Assembly: GCF_000175575.2 (NCBI RefSeq)
Contig: NZ_CP005986.1
Span: 1,526,146 to 1,590,145, forward strand
Length of the DNA stretch: 64,000 nt
DNA from: Acidithiobacillus caldus ATCC 51756
Lineage (GTDB): Bacteria > Pseudomonadota > Gammaproteobacteria > Acidithiobacillales > Acidithiobacillaceae
Direction: 5' to 3'
Positions 16,036 to 26,215 of this stretch are shown here, in pieces (positions within the stretch are counted from its first letter, which is position 1; every line of letters starts with the position of its first letter). The position numbers and the translations under genes are program-made. The notes beneath the pieces are model-generated. The model made no database searches. It saw nothing but the letters and a program-made list of their open reading frames with translations, and was not told where the DNA came from.

Positions 16036-17209
16036 CCACTATGACTTGGCGGTATCCGGGGCCGGAATGGTCGGTGCCGCCCTTGCCCTAGCACTGGCGC
16101 GCGAACACTGGCGAGTGGCCATTGCCGAGCGCCGCAGCGCCAGCGATTGTGCAACGCACGATCCCTACGAGCGCATCAGTCTCATCAATGCCGCTGCCTC
16201 AGAGTTTTTGGCGGATCTCGGCATCGATATTGCGCGTCTGGGCACACCCGTGTTGCGGATGCGGGTCTGGGATCACCAATGGCCCGGGAGCATACAACTG
16301 GACGCCGAGGATGAGGGTTTGCCCCGCCTTGGCTACATGGTCGAGAACCGAGCACTGGAACAAGCCCTGCACGCGGCTCTCAAGGACGCGGGCGTGGCCA
16401 TACACTACGCCACCCAATGGCAGGCGGGCCCGCTGCAAGACCATCACCGATTGCTCTACGATGGCCATGGTGAGGCCATCGCCACGACGCTCCTTGCCAT
16501 TGCCGAGGGTCGTGAATCCAGGCTCCGGGATCGCTGTGCGCCGGCCCCTATCTGGCGTGAGGACTACCGGCAGCAGGCCATCACCGCGACGGTGTGGATG
16601 GAAAGGCCGCACACTGGCACCGCTTACCAGCGTTTTCTCCCGACAGGACCACTGGCCGTCCTGCCCTTCAGCGACGACGCTGGTGGCCAGCCGCGGGCAA
16701 GCATTGTCTGGAGCGCGCGTAACAGCTTGGCGCGGCGGTTGCTGGCACTGTCGGACGCTGAATTTCTGTGTCGCATGCAGGAAAGTTTTGGAGCCCAGCT
16801 GGGGCGCTTTACGGCCGTCGGCAAACGCGGTCACTACCCCCTGTCGGCCCTGCACCTTAGCCGCTACCGCAGCGAGCGTGCCGTCGTTCTGGGCGACAGT
16901 GCCCACGGTGTGCACCCCCTTGCCGGGCTTGGCGTCAATCTGGGTTTTCGCGATGTTGCGGCCTTGCGCCAGATTCTCGTCGAGGCGCAGCGGCAGCGCC
17001 GGGATTGGGGCTCGGCTGCGGTACTGGCACAATACGAACGCCAGCGTCGTCCCGACAATCTGGTCACGGTACTGACCTGCGGCGCGCTCAACCGGCTTTT
17101 CTCCAACCGCAGTGCTGCCCTGGCTGGCCTGCGCGACATCGGGCTCATGGGCAGCAACCTGATTCCACCCGTCAAGGCTTTTTTCATTCGACAGGCCACA
17201 GGCCTCTGA
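16022..17209 (+). CDS. Ubiquinone biosynthesis hydroxylase, UbiF/UbiI/UbiM family
   Basis: A 395-residue FAD-dependent ring hydroxylase paralogous to the gene before it. It has the GxGxxG FAD site (VSGAGMVGAALALALA) and the GDSAHGVHPLAGLGVNLGFRD motif. I chose ATG 16022, which has GGAGA nine bases upstream; ATG 16013 is an alternative. Whether it acts on C1, C5 or C6 cannot be told from sequence alone, so no symbol is given. It is followed by ubiK 10 bases downstream, supporting a ubiquinone role. Confidence 0.87.
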   Translation: MPERDHYDLAVSGAGMVGAALALALAREHWRVAIAERRSASDCATHDPYERISLINAAASEFLADLGIDIARLGTPVLRMRVWDHQWPGSIQLDAEDEGLPRLGYMVENRALEQALHAALKDAGVAIHYATQWQAGPLQDHHRLLYDGHGEAIATTLLAIAEGRESRLRDRCAPAPIWREDYRQQAITATVWMERPHTGTAYQRFLPTGPLAVLPFSDDAGGQPRASIVWSARNSLARRLLALSDAEFLCRMQESFGAQLGRFTAVGKRGHYPLSALHLSRYRSERAVVLGDSAHGVHPLAGLGVNLGFRDVAALRQILVEAQRQRRDWGSAAVLAQYERQRRPDNLVTVLTCGALNRLFSNRSAALAGLRDIGLMGSNLIPPVKAFFIRQATGL

Positions 17210-17219
17210 GGAGTCCGTC

Positions 17220-17495
17220 ATGCAGAACCGTATTGCCGACAACATTGCCGCCGCCCTAGGCGACACCCTCGCCCGCCTCGGCTCCGTCAAGGAAGACGTG
17301 GACCAGCAGCTGCGTGCGGCGGTGGCCAACGCCCTGGATCGCCTGGATATCGTCACCCGCGAGGACTTCGACATCCAGCAGGACCTGGTTGCCCGCCTCG
17401 GCGCGCGGCTGGCGGCCCTGGAGGAGCGCGTCGCCCGTTTGGAGGAAGAACAGACCGGCGAAGCCACGCCCTCCGCGCCCAGTGCCGCGGACTGA
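17220..17495 (+). CDS. ubiK: Ubiquinone biosynthesis accessory factor UbiK
   Basis: A 91-residue membrane fusogenic (BMFP) domain protein. The N-terminus MQNRIADNIAAALGDTL and the C-terminal coiled coil (about residues 58-77, LAALEERVARLEEEQ) are characteristic. UbiK interacts with the SCP2-domain factor UbiJ and helps assemble the cytosolic ubiquinone complex. It is followed 3 bases later by comM. Confidence 0.9.
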   Translation: MQNRIADNIAAALGDTLARLGSVKEDVDQQLRAAVANALDRLDIVTREDFDIQQDLVARLGARLAALEERVARLEEEQTGEATPSAPSAAD

Positions 17496-17498
17496 AGC

Positions 17499-19019
17499 GT
17501 GCCCCTGGCAATCGTTCAGAGTCGTGCGGTTGCCGGCATTCAGGGCGCCGAAGTGGTGGTGGAGTGTGATCTCGGACCGGGTCTGCCCACCTTTGCCGTC
17601 GTGGGGCTTGCCGAAACGGCGGTGAAAGAGGCCCGCGACCGGGTGCGCTCGGCCATCCAGAACAGTGGCCTCGATTTTCCGGCGCGGCGCATCGTCGTCA
17701 ACCTCGCCCCGGCGGACCTACCCAAGGAAGGGGGTCGCTTCGATCTACCCATCGCCCTAGGCATCCTCGCTGCCAGCGGTCAGATCCCCATGGCCGCCCT
17801 CACGGCCATGGAGTGCATCGGTGAATTGGCTCTGGACGGTGGTCTGCGCCCGGTGCCCGGTGCCCTGAGTGCTGCCCTGGCGGCCAGTGGTGCGGGCCGG
17901 GAATTGCTCTTGCCTCGGGCCAATGCCGATGAAGCCGTTCTGGCCGAGGGTGCGGTCATCCGCGCTGCGGCCACCTTGGCACAGGCCGTAGCCCATCTAC
18001 GAGGACAGCGGCATCTGCCAGCATGGGAAGCCAGCCATGGCCCGGCGGGGGAACCCGAAGCACTTGCCGAGACCTTGCCGGATATTGCCGATGTGCGGGG
18101 CCAGGAGATGGTCAAGCGGGCGCTGGTGGTCGCTGCCCTGGGTGGTCATCACTTGCTTTTGTCGGGTCCTCCGGGTACCGGCAAGAGTATGCTGGCCATG
18201 CGCTTACCGGGCCTCTTGCCACCCCTGCAACGGGACGAGGCCATGGAGGTCGCTGCCCTACACAGTCTGCACGGCAGCTTCGAGAGTCGCCACTGGCGAC
18301 GCCGGCCCTTTCGCAGTCCACACCACAGTGCCTCCGTTGCGGCGCTGGTGGGCGGCGGATCGCGTCCCAAACCCGGCGAGATCAGCCTCGCCCACGGCGG
18401 TGTACTTTTTCTGGACGAACTGCCAGAATTTCCGCGGGCCGTCCTCGAGGCCCTGCGGGAGCCTCTGGAAACGGGTGAGATTCACATTTCCCGGGCCAAT
18501 CGGCATACCTCCTACCCGGCCCGCTTTCAGTTGGTGGCGGCCATGAATCCCTGCCCTTGCGGTCATCTGGGCAACCCGCGGGAGGCCTGCCGCTGCACAC
18601 CCGCCCAGATTCAGCAGTACCGCGGCCGGCTCTCGGGGCCGCTTTTGGATCGTATCGACATTCAGGTTGAGGTACCCGCTTTGCCCATCGAAGCACTCCA
18701 GCAGAAGGAATCGGGCCCGGATTCGGCGTATTGGCGCGAGCGCATCGGTGCTGCTCGTGAGCGGCAGATGCTGCGTCAGGGCTGCCTCAACGGACAGCTC
18801 CAGGGCAAGGCCCTGGATCGGCAGGTGACTCTGGCACCGGCAGATCGCAGTTTTCTGGAGCGTGCCGCGCAGAGCCTTGCATTCTCGGCACGCGCCTACC
18901 ATCGGGTGCTGCGGGTGGCACGCAGCATTGCCGACCTGGAGGCAAGGGACTCGATACACCGGGAAGACCTGGCCGAAGCCATCCAGTACCGCCGCCTGGC
19001 TCTGAGCCTTGGGCACTGA
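17499..19019 (+). CDS. comM: YifB/ComM-family magnesium-chelatase-like AAA ATPase
   Basis: A 506-residue protein with an N-terminal Lon-like ChlI domain (FAVVGLAETAVKEARDRVRS), a central AAA module with Walker A GPPGTGKSM and Walker B VLFLDELPEF, and the C-terminal Mg_chelatase_C region (YHRVLRVARSIADLE). ComM is a helicase promoting branch migration during natural transformation. The GTG start is 3 bases after the ubiK stop. The genus lies among those with type IV pili (pil genes are in this window), but competence itself is not shown. Confidence 0.92.
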   Translation: MPLAIVQSRAVAGIQGAEVVVECDLGPGLPTFAVVGLAETAVKEARDRVRSAIQNSGLDFPARRIVVNLAPADLPKEGGRFDLPIALGILAASGQIPMAALTAMECIGELALDGGLRPVPGALSAALAASGAGRELLLPRANADEAVLAEGAVIRAAATLAQAVAHLRGQRHLPAWEASHGPAGEPEALAETLPDIADVRGQEMVKRALVVAALGGHHLLLSGPPGTGKSMLAMRLPGLLPPLQRDEAMEVAALHSLHGSFESRHWRRRPFRSPHHSASVAALVGGGSRPKPGEISLAHGGVLFLDELPEFPRAVLEALREPLETGEIHISRANRHTSYPARFQLVAAMNPCPCGHLGNPREACRCTPAQIQQYRGRLSGPLLDRIDIQVEVPALPIEALQQKESGPDSAYWRERIGAARERQMLRQGCLNGQLQGKALDRQVTLAPADRSFLERAAQSLAFSARAYHRVLRVARSIADLEARDSIHREDLAEAIQYRRLALSLGH

Positions 19020-19034
19020 CGGAGCCTAAACCCC

Positions 19035-19688
19035 ATGATGTTGCTGCGGCGCTTGCCCACTGCCCGCGAGCCGCGTCTCTATATGGCGCTGGAACGCACT
19101 TACCTTGGCTACTTCAAGTTCCTCTTTATTGCCATCGGCACGGGCCTCCTTTCCGCACGCCTTGCCGTGCTTTTTCACGCTCTGCACTATGGCCACCTGG
19201 CCCATTTTTTTACGGAGCTTTTTCGCCTACTCACCTGGCCCGCCATCATCCTCGTCTTTTTGGTGGGATTCTGGTTCATGACCGACCTCGAACACATCGG
19301 TAAAGGAATCACTGTGGCAGCTAAAGAAATCATCGACCCGCGCATCTACATGGCAGCGGAGCGTACCTTCCTCGCGTGGGTACGGACCGGCATCGGCCTC
19401 ATCGCCTTCGGCTTCGTCATCGAGAAATTCGACTTCTTCCTGGAACAGTTATCGGTGATGTTGCACACCAAACTGACCATGGGCGAGGGCTTCTCGGGCA
19501 TGGGTATCGTCTTCATCCTGCTGGGCGTCACCAATCTCGTCATCGGCGGTATCAACTTCATCCGTACGGTGCGTAAGGTGGATCAGGGGGAGTATCACAT
19601 CAACAAGTTTCTGTACGGCCTGTACGGAGTGATTCTCCTGACCATCACCGGCGTGCTTGCGGTCATGATCATTCGCGTCTCGCCCTAG
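19035..19688 (+). CDS. Tandem DUF202 (YidH-like) inner-membrane protein
   Basis: A 217-residue integral membrane protein made of two copies of the DUF202 signature. The first begins EPRLYMALERTYLGYFKF (about residue 12) and the second DPRIYMAAERTFLAWVRTG (about residue 103). Each is followed by hydrophobic helices, giving five or six in all. Normal YidH proteins have one copy and roughly 110 residues. The second copy keeps the consensus better than the first. Function of the family is not established. It lies 15 bases after comM and converges with pssA. Confidence 0.8.
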   Translation: MMLLRRLPTAREPRLYMALERTYLGYFKFLFIAIGTGLLSARLAVLFHALHYGHLAHFFTELFRLLTWPAIILVFLVGFWFMTDLEHIGKGITVAAKEIIDPRIYMAAERTFLAWVRTGIGLIAFGFVIEKFDFFLEQLSVMLHTKLTMGEGFSGMGIVFILLGVTNLVIGGINFIRTVRKVDQGEYHINKFLYGLYGVILLTITGVLAVMIIRVSP

Positions 19689-19699
19689 GATGGAGGCAC

Positions 19700-20449
19700 T
19701 CAGCGACTGCCGTGACGTCGTCGTAGCAGACGGTGCTGGCGCATCTGCCACAGGGTGAGCAGAGGGCCGCTCAGGGTGAAGAGCAAAGCCGCACCGAAGA
19801 GTACCAGGGGTGGGTGAATGGCAATGAGCGCCAAGATCAACACGAAGCCGATGGCCAATGCGAAAGGTACCCGTCCGTGCAGGTCAAAGTCCTTGAAACT
19901 GCGGTAACGGATGTTGCTGACCATGAGCAGCGCCAGCAGATAGACGAGCACGAGGGCAAGCACCTCCGCCACGCGCGTCAGCCAGGGATGGCGCTCACCC
20001 ACGGCAACCCACACCAAGCTGGTCAGCACGGCGGCGGCCGTGGGGATGGGCAGGCCCTGAAAATAGCGCTTCGAAGCACTGTGTACCTGACTGTTGAAGC
20101 GCGCCAGACGCAAGGCACCGCAGGCGGTGTAGACAAAGGCGCCGAGCCAGCCGAACTTGCCGTAGTCCTGTAGGCCCCAGAGCAGCACCAGCAGCGCTGG
20201 AGCGACACCGAAGGCGATGACATCGGCCAGGGAGTCGTACTCGGCACCAAAGGCGCTCTGCGTACCGGTCATGCGCGCTACCCGCCCATCCAGGCCGTCC
20301 AGGATCATGGCTATGAAAATGGCGATGGCCGCCACCCGGAAATGTCCGTGAACGGAGGCCACGATGGCATAGAAGGCCGCAAAAAGACTGGCGGTAGTGA
20401 AGAGATTGGGGAGGAGGTAGACGCCCCGGCGTGGGTAATGCGCTTTCAC
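19700..20449 (-). CDS. pssA: CDP-diacylglycerol-serine O-phosphatidyltransferase
   Basis: A 249-residue type-II phosphatidylserine synthase, an integral membrane enzyme. The CDP-alcohol phosphotransferase signature is perfect: DGRVAR, eight residues, G, three residues, D, three residues, D. I chose the GTG start at 20449, which forms a GTGA overlap with the psd stop; an ATG at 20479 in frame would overlap psd by 34 bases. It makes the substrate for the Psd enzyme encoded just upstream. Confidence 0.9.
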   Translation of the reverse strand: MKAHYPRRGVYLLPNLFTTASLFAAFYAIVASVHGHFRVAAIAIFIAMILDGLDGRVARMTGTQSAFGAEYDSLADVIAFGVAPALLVLLWGLQDYGKFGWLGAFVYTACGALRLARFNSQVHSASKRYFQGLPIPTAAAVLTSLVWVAVGERHPWLTRVAEVLALVLVYLLALLMVSNIRYRSFKDFDLHGRVPFALAIGFVLILALIAIHPPLVLFGAALLFTLSGPLLTLWQMRQHRLLRRRHGSR

Positions 20450-21108
20450 GCCTGGGTCTCGGGCAAAACGGCCAGCCACTGGGCTCCCGAACGCACCTTG
20501 TCCCCCAGACTCACCCGCAGCTGGCTACCCAGAGGCAAATAGGTATCGACCCGAGATCCAAAGCGAATGAAGCCGAGTCTTCCGCCCAGTTCCGCCACAT
20601 CACCCTGACGCAGGTAACACAGAATCCGCCGAGCGACGAGGCCTGCAACTTGCACCACGGTAACATCCTGCCCGAACTCACTCTGCAGCCACAGGGCGTT
20701 ACGCTCGTTCTCCAGGGATGCCTTGGCCAGAGCAGCGTTGAAGAAGCGCCCGGGAAAGTACCAGACACCCCGCACCAATCCCGCCACCGGTGTACGGTTG
20801 ACGTGCACATCAAAGACGTTCATGAAAATACTGATCTTGATGGCAGGCCGCTGGAGATAGGGATCTTCCACCTGCTCGATGGCGATGACTCGCCCATCCG
20901 CTGGACAGAGTACGCCGCCAGCCAGCGCCTCGGGCAGTGGGCGCTGCGGATCTCGAAAGAACTGGAGGCTGAAAAGGCTGAGCAGTAGCATGGGCAGGCT
21001 CCACCACAAACCCGCCAGGCACCAGAGCAGCGCAGTAAGGGCGAGGAAGGCCAGGATGAAAGGCCACCCCTCCAGGGCAATGCCAAGAATCCGAGCTTTC
21101 CGGTTCAT
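20446..21108 (-). CDS. psd: Phosphatidylserine decarboxylase (short, PSD-A type)
   Basis: A 220-residue proenzyme that converts phosphatidylserine to phosphatidylethanolamine. A membrane segment lies near residues 15-50. The self-cleavage site that generates the pyruvoyl group is the Gly-Ser pair in IRFGSRVD. It belongs to the short archaeal/PSD-A type rather than the longer E. coli form. ATG 21108 is preferred; a GTG five codons upstream is possible. It is placed in an ilvBNC-psd-pssA operon, 117 bases below ilvC. Confidence 0.88.
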   Translation of the reverse strand: MNRKARILGIALEGWPFILAFLALTALLWCLAGLWWSLPMLLLSLFSLQFFRDPQRPLPEALAGGVLCPADGRVIAIEQVEDPYLQRPAIKISIFMNVFDVHVNRTPVAGLVRGVWYFPGRFFNAALAKASLENERNALWLQSEFGQDVTVVQVAGLVARRILCYLRQGDVAELGGRLGFIRFGSRVDTYLPLGSQLRVSLGDKVRSGAQWLAVLPETQA

Positions 21109-21225
21109 GGCAAGTCTGGACACATGCAGCGACGCGACCCAGGAGCGAAGGGTACAGGAAGCACTCCGCCCCGACCACGCTGCCCAAGGCCTGCTGACAA
21201 ACGGGCCCGCATGTGCGAGCTTCCC

Positions 21226-22284
<1,059 letters not shown>

Positions 22285-22779
22285 TCAGATGCTGCGGGAG
22301 CCGCGGGCGATGGCACTGGCGCCGCTGCGCACTACGTCGATGACCATACCCGGGTCCAGGGCACTGAGAAAGGCGTCCAGCTTTTCTCCGGTGCCCGTGA
22401 GCTCGATGGTGTAGGAGCGGTCGGTAACGTCGATGATGCGCCCGCGGAAGATGTCCGCCAGGCGCTTGACCTCTTCCCGGTCCGGACCCACGGCGTGCAC
22501 CTTGATGAGCATGAGCTCGCGTTCGATGTGCGGCCCGTCCGTCAGGTCGTGGACGCGGATCACTTCCACGAGCTTGTTCAACTGTTTCAGCACCTGCTCC
22601 ATGATTTCTTCGGAGCCACGGGTAACCACGGTCATGCGCGAAATGCTGGCGTCGTGGGTGGGCGCTACGGTCATGGCTTCGATATTGTAGCCCCGCGCCG
22701 AGAACAGCCCGGCGACCCGGGACAGGGCGCCGGATTCGTTTTCCAGAAGGATCGAGATGATGTGGCGAGGACTCTGCAT
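22285..22779 (-). CDS. ilvN: Acetolactate synthase small (regulatory) subunit
   Basis: A 164-residue regulatory subunit with an N-terminal ACT domain (ISILLENESGALSRVAGLFS) that binds valine for feedback inhibition, and the usual C-terminal domain. It starts one base after the ilvB stop, so expression is coupled to the large subunit. Confidence 0.96.
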   Translation of the reverse strand: MQSPRHIISILLENESGALSRVAGLFSARGYNIEAMTVAPTHDASISRMTVVTRGSEEIMEQVLKQLNKLVEVIRVHDLTDGPHIERELMLIKVHAVGPDREEVKRLADIFRGRIIDVTDRSYTIELTGTGEKLDAFLSALDPGMVIDVVRSGASAIARGSRSI

Positions 22780-22780
22780 A

Positions 22781-24523
22781 TCAGAGGAGAATCATATCCG
22801 AGAGGGCGGCGCCGGCCGGCACCATGGGATAGACATTCTCCGTGGGATCCACCTGAAAGTCCATGAACACCAGGCGATCCTTGAGACGCAGGGCCTCGCG
22901 GATCACCGGCTCGACATCGGCGGGACGATCGGCACGCAGGCCGATGTGCCCATAGGCCTCCGCCAGCTTGACGAAGTCCGGCAGCGCATCGACATAGCTC
23001 ATGGCATAACGGCTTTCGTAGAAAAACTCCTGCCACTGCCGCACCATGCCGAGGTAATGGTTGTTGAGACAGGCGATCTTGATGGGCAGACGATGCTGCA
23101 GGCAGGTGGAGAGCTCCTGGATGTTCATTTGGATACTGCCCTCGCCCGTGATGCAGACCACCGTACGCTCGGGGTCGGCAAGCTGCGCCCCCATGGCAGC
23201 CGGCAGACCATAGCCCATGGTACCGAGACCACCACTGTTGATCCAGCGACGCGGCGCATCAAACCCGTAGAACTGCGCCGCCCACATCTGGTGCTGACCG
23301 ACGTCGGAGGTGACGATGGCGTCACCGCCCGTGAGTTCGTGGAGCTTCTGCACCACATACTGGGGCTTAATGATGTCCTCGCCCTGCTCGTAGCGCAGGC
23401 ACTCCCGCGCCCGCCAGGAGGCAATCTGCTCCCACCAGGCCTTGAGTGCGGCCGGATCGAGACGGTGCCCCCCCTCACGCCAGGCCTGGTCCATTTCCGC
23501 AAGTACCACGGCCAGATCGCCGACGATGGGAACGTCCACCTTGACGTTCTTGGAGATGGACGAGGGATCCACATCGACGTGGACGATGCGCGCGTGCGGG
23601 GCAAAGGCCTCGAGATTCCCGGTCACCCGGTCGTCGAAGCGCGCACCGAGAGCAACGAGAACGTCGCTATGCTGTACGGCCATGTTGGCCTCGAAGGTGC
23701 CGTGCATGCCCAGCATGCCCAGAAACTGCGGGTCACTCGCTGGAAACCCGCCAAGACCCATCAAGGTATTGGTAATCGGCGCGCCCAGGTGCCGGACGAA
23801 GGCCGTCAAGGCCTCGGCGGCATTGCCGAGGATGATGCCGCCGCCCGTGTAGAACATGGGTCGCTCGGCGCTGGCAATGAGCTGCACCGCCTTACGCACC
23901 TGACCAGCGTGCCCCTTGACCGTCGGCTTGTAGGAACGCAACTGGACCTTGTCGGGATAACGATAGACGCAGCGTTTGGCCGTGATGTCCTTGGGGATGT
24001 CCACCAGCACCGGACCGGGCCGCCCCGAGGCCGCGAGGAAGAAGGCGGTCTTCAGGGTGCTGGCCAGGTCCGCCACATCCTTCACCAGAAAATTGTGTTT
24101 GGTGCAGGGCCGGGTGATACCCACCGTGTCCACTTCCTGAAAGGCATCGTTGCCGATGAGTGCCACGGGCACCTGCCCGGTAATGATCACCAAGGGCACG
24201 GAATCCATGTACGCCGTAGCGATCCCGGTGACGGCGTTGGTGGCGCCGGGTCCACTGGTCACCAGCGCCACACCGACGCGGCCCGTGGCCCGGGCGTAGG
24301 CATCGGCGGCGTGCACCGCAGCCTGCTCATGACGCACCAGGATGTGCTTTAGCTCCTCCTGCCTGGCCAGTTCGTCGTAGATGTAGAGGACCGCGCCGCC
24401 GGGATAACCGAATACGAACTCGACTCCCTCGTCACGCAGCGCGCGCACGACGATCTCTGCACCCGAGATCTCCCGCTCCAGTTCGGCGCTGGAACGATCC
24501 ATGGTCGTTTGGAGGCCAGTCAT
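22781..24523 (-). CDS. ilvB: Acetolactate synthase large (catalytic) subunit
   Basis: A 580-residue thiamine-diphosphate enzyme making acetolactate or acetohydroxybutyrate. The catalytic Glu lies in GYPGGAVLYIYDELARQ (residues 39 onward), and the ThDP motif is GEGSIQMN with NNHYLGMVRQW. The start at 24523 is supported by GAAGGAG six bases upstream. First gene of ilvBNC-psd-pssA. Confidence 0.97.
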   Translation of the reverse strand: MTGLQTTMDRSSAELEREISGAEIVVRALRDEGVEFVFGYPGGAVLYIYDELARQEELKHILVRHEQAAVHAADAYARATGRVGVALVTSGPGATNAVTGIATAYMDSVPLVIITGQVPVALIGNDAFQEVDTVGITRPCTKHNFLVKDVADLASTLKTAFFLAASGRPGPVLVDIPKDITAKRCVYRYPDKVQLRSYKPTVKGHAGQVRKAVQLIASAERPMFYTGGGIILGNAAEALTAFVRHLGAPITNTLMGLGGFPASDPQFLGMLGMHGTFEANMAVQHSDVLVALGARFDDRVTGNLEAFAPHARIVHVDVDPSSISKNVKVDVPIVGDLAVVLAEMDQAWREGGHRLDPAALKAWWEQIASWRARECLRYEQGEDIIKPQYVVQKLHELTGGDAIVTSDVGQHQMWAAQFYGFDAPRRWINSGGLGTMGYGLPAAMGAQLADPERTVVCITGEGSIQMNIQELSTCLQHRLPIKIACLNNHYLGMVRQWQEFFYESRYAMSYVDALPDFVKLAEAYGHIGLRADRPADVEPVIREALRLKDRLVFMDFQVDPTENVYPMVPAGAALSDMILL

Positions 24524-24558
24524 GTTCTACTCCTTCAGGAATAAAAATCCGCGAACCC

Positions 24559-24587
24559 ACGCTATGCATTTTTATCCATAAGGTCAA
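24559..24587 (-). promoter_or_regulatory. Promoter of the ilvBNC operon
   Basis: On the minus strand TTGACC and TAGCGT are 17 bases apart, 36 bases from the ilvB start codon. The leader is too short for a leader peptide with branched-chain codons, so attenuation of the enteric type is unlikely. Upstream, 24603-24620 can form a small GC hairpin (CCCGC/GCGGG) followed by a T-rich stretch, which may end the mutS2-side transcript. Confidence 0.5.
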
Positions 24588-24661
24588 ATAAAAAAGCTTT
24601 GGCGCCCGCCGAGCGGGGTCTATGCAGACAGCGCCGCAGGGCGCGGTCGGCGCCGCTGGAT

Positions 24662-26206
24662 TCAGGCGCCCCCGCTGTGTAATTGTTCGAGGTAGGTGCG
24701 CGCCTGGGCGACCAGATCGGAGGGCAGACCGCGCTTTTCCGCCACCAGCAACCCCAGAGACTGGCCGGCTACGCCGATCTGTAGTTCGTAGGTGGGTTCG
24801 AGACGCTGATGGTCGAAACGCATGGAGGCATTCTGCAGTCCTGCGTGCGCCTCGGCAAAGGCCTTGATGGGCGTGAGGTGGGTGGTAACCATCCCACGCA
24901 CTCCCCGGCGCGCCAAATGATCCAGCACCGCCATGGCCAATGCCGCCCCCTCCTCGGGATCGGTGCCGGTGCCCAGCTCATCCAAGAGGATGAGGGTATG
25001 GTCATCCGCCGCCTCCAGAAGCCGCTTGAGCACCTCCACGTGACCGGAAAAGGTGGACAAGGCAAAGGCAACACTCTGCGGGTCGCCCATATCCACGAAC
25101 ACCCGCTGGAAGTTGCCGACTACCGCTCGCCCCGAGACGGGTAGATGCAGACCACAGTGGGCCATGACCGTGAGCAGACCAACCGTCTTCAGCGACACGC
25201 TCTTGCCCCCGGTATTGGGGCCCGTGACCACCAGAATGGGGCATTCGGCGTCGATACGGACATTCAAGGGACGGGGCTCTGGCCCGTGCCCTTCGGCGTG
25301 GGCGAGGATCAGCTGCGGATGCCGAGCGCCTTCCAGCACCAGTATCGGGTCGTCCACGAGTTCGGCGGGCTGCGCCTGCAGGTGTATGGACAATTGCGCT
25401 CCGGCCACCGCCAGATCCAGCCAGGTCAGACTATCCACGAGCTGCTGCAGTGCCTCCAGATGGCCGCGCACCTCGTCCGTCAGCGCCCGCAGCAGTGCCT
25501 GATTGTGCTGCTCCACACTCCCGGCCAGCTTTTCCAGGCGGTTGTTGCCGGCCACGAGTTCCATGGGCTCCACCAGAAATCCGTGCCCCCCTGGACCGGC
25601 ACCGCGACGAACGCCGCGAATCTCTTCGCGAAAGCCGTCCGGTAGGTGCAGACAAAGGCGTTGGCCAGCCCAGTGGGCCTTGGCCCCGTCACTGCGCAGG
25701 TGGGAAGCCAGGTCCCGCTGCACTCCTTCGCGTGCCGTCTTCAGTTCGCCGTGGAGTGCGCGCAGCTCCGGCGATGCATCCTCGCGCACGGCGCCGTTGG
25801 GCAAGAGCTGGGCATCTATGCGGCCGATGAGTTCGGCAGCACCATCGAGCCGCGCTGCACCGGCGGGCAGGAGTAGCGGTCGCCTCTCGACGAAGGGACG
25901 GAGTTCCTTACCAACGCGCAGTACCCGGTGCAGATTGCGCAGGGCAGCGCCGGACAGGGCGGCACCGGGCGTCGCCGCTTGCCGGAGCGCTGCGCGGATG
26001 TCCGGCAGTTCGGGCAATACCGGGCCTTCGCCACTTTCAAGCCCCAGGCGGGCAGCACCGATGGCCTGCTGGAGCTGCCGTGCCGCCGCCACGCTGGGAG
26101 CCGGTGCCAAATTTCGGGCAGCATCGGCGCCATAGGGGGTGGCGCACAACTTTTCCAACAGCCGTCGGATCCCCTCGAACTCCAGTTTCTTGAGATCGGC
26201 TTCCAT
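24662..26206 (-). CDS. MutS2-like ATPase lacking the Smr nuclease domain
   Basis: A 514-residue MutS-family ATPase with a MutS2-type N-terminus (LKKLEFEGIRRLLEKLCATPYG), helical core and ATPase with Walker A GPNTGGKSVSLKT and Walker B LILLDELGTGTDPEEG. Full MutS2 is about 780 residues with a C-terminal KOW-like segment and Smr nuclease; this protein stops about 40 residues after the GLLVAEKRGLP segment. The end is followed by unrelated sequence, so it looks like a real short form. Ribosome rescue or recombination roles known for MutS2 may not apply without Smr. Confidence 0.82.
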   Translation of the reverse strand: MEADLKKLEFEGIRRLLEKLCATPYGADAARNLAPAPSVAAARQLQQAIGAARLGLESGEGPVLPELPDIRAALRQAATPGAALSGAALRNLHRVLRVGKELRPFVERRPLLLPAGAARLDGAAELIGRIDAQLLPNGAVREDASPELRALHGELKTAREGVQRDLASHLRSDGAKAHWAGQRLCLHLPDGFREEIRGVRRGAGPGGHGFLVEPMELVAGNNRLEKLAGSVEQHNQALLRALTDEVRGHLEALQQLVDSLTWLDLAVAGAQLSIHLQAQPAELVDDPILVLEGARHPQLILAHAEGHGPEPRPLNVRIDAECPILVVTGPNTGGKSVSLKTVGLLTVMAHCGLHLPVSGRAVVGNFQRVFVDMGDPQSVAFALSTFSGHVEVLKRLLEAADDHTLILLDELGTGTDPEEGAALAMAVLDHLARRGVRGMVTTHLTPIKAFAEAHAGLQNASMRFDHQRLEPTYELQIGVAGQSLGLLVAEKRGLPSDLVAQARTYLEQLHSGGA

Positions 26207-26215
26207 GCCCTCTCC

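Noticed and set aside
24524..24558. Leader peptide or attenuator before ilvB
   Set aside because: The predicted leader is only about 30 bases and holds no short frame with branched-chain codons.
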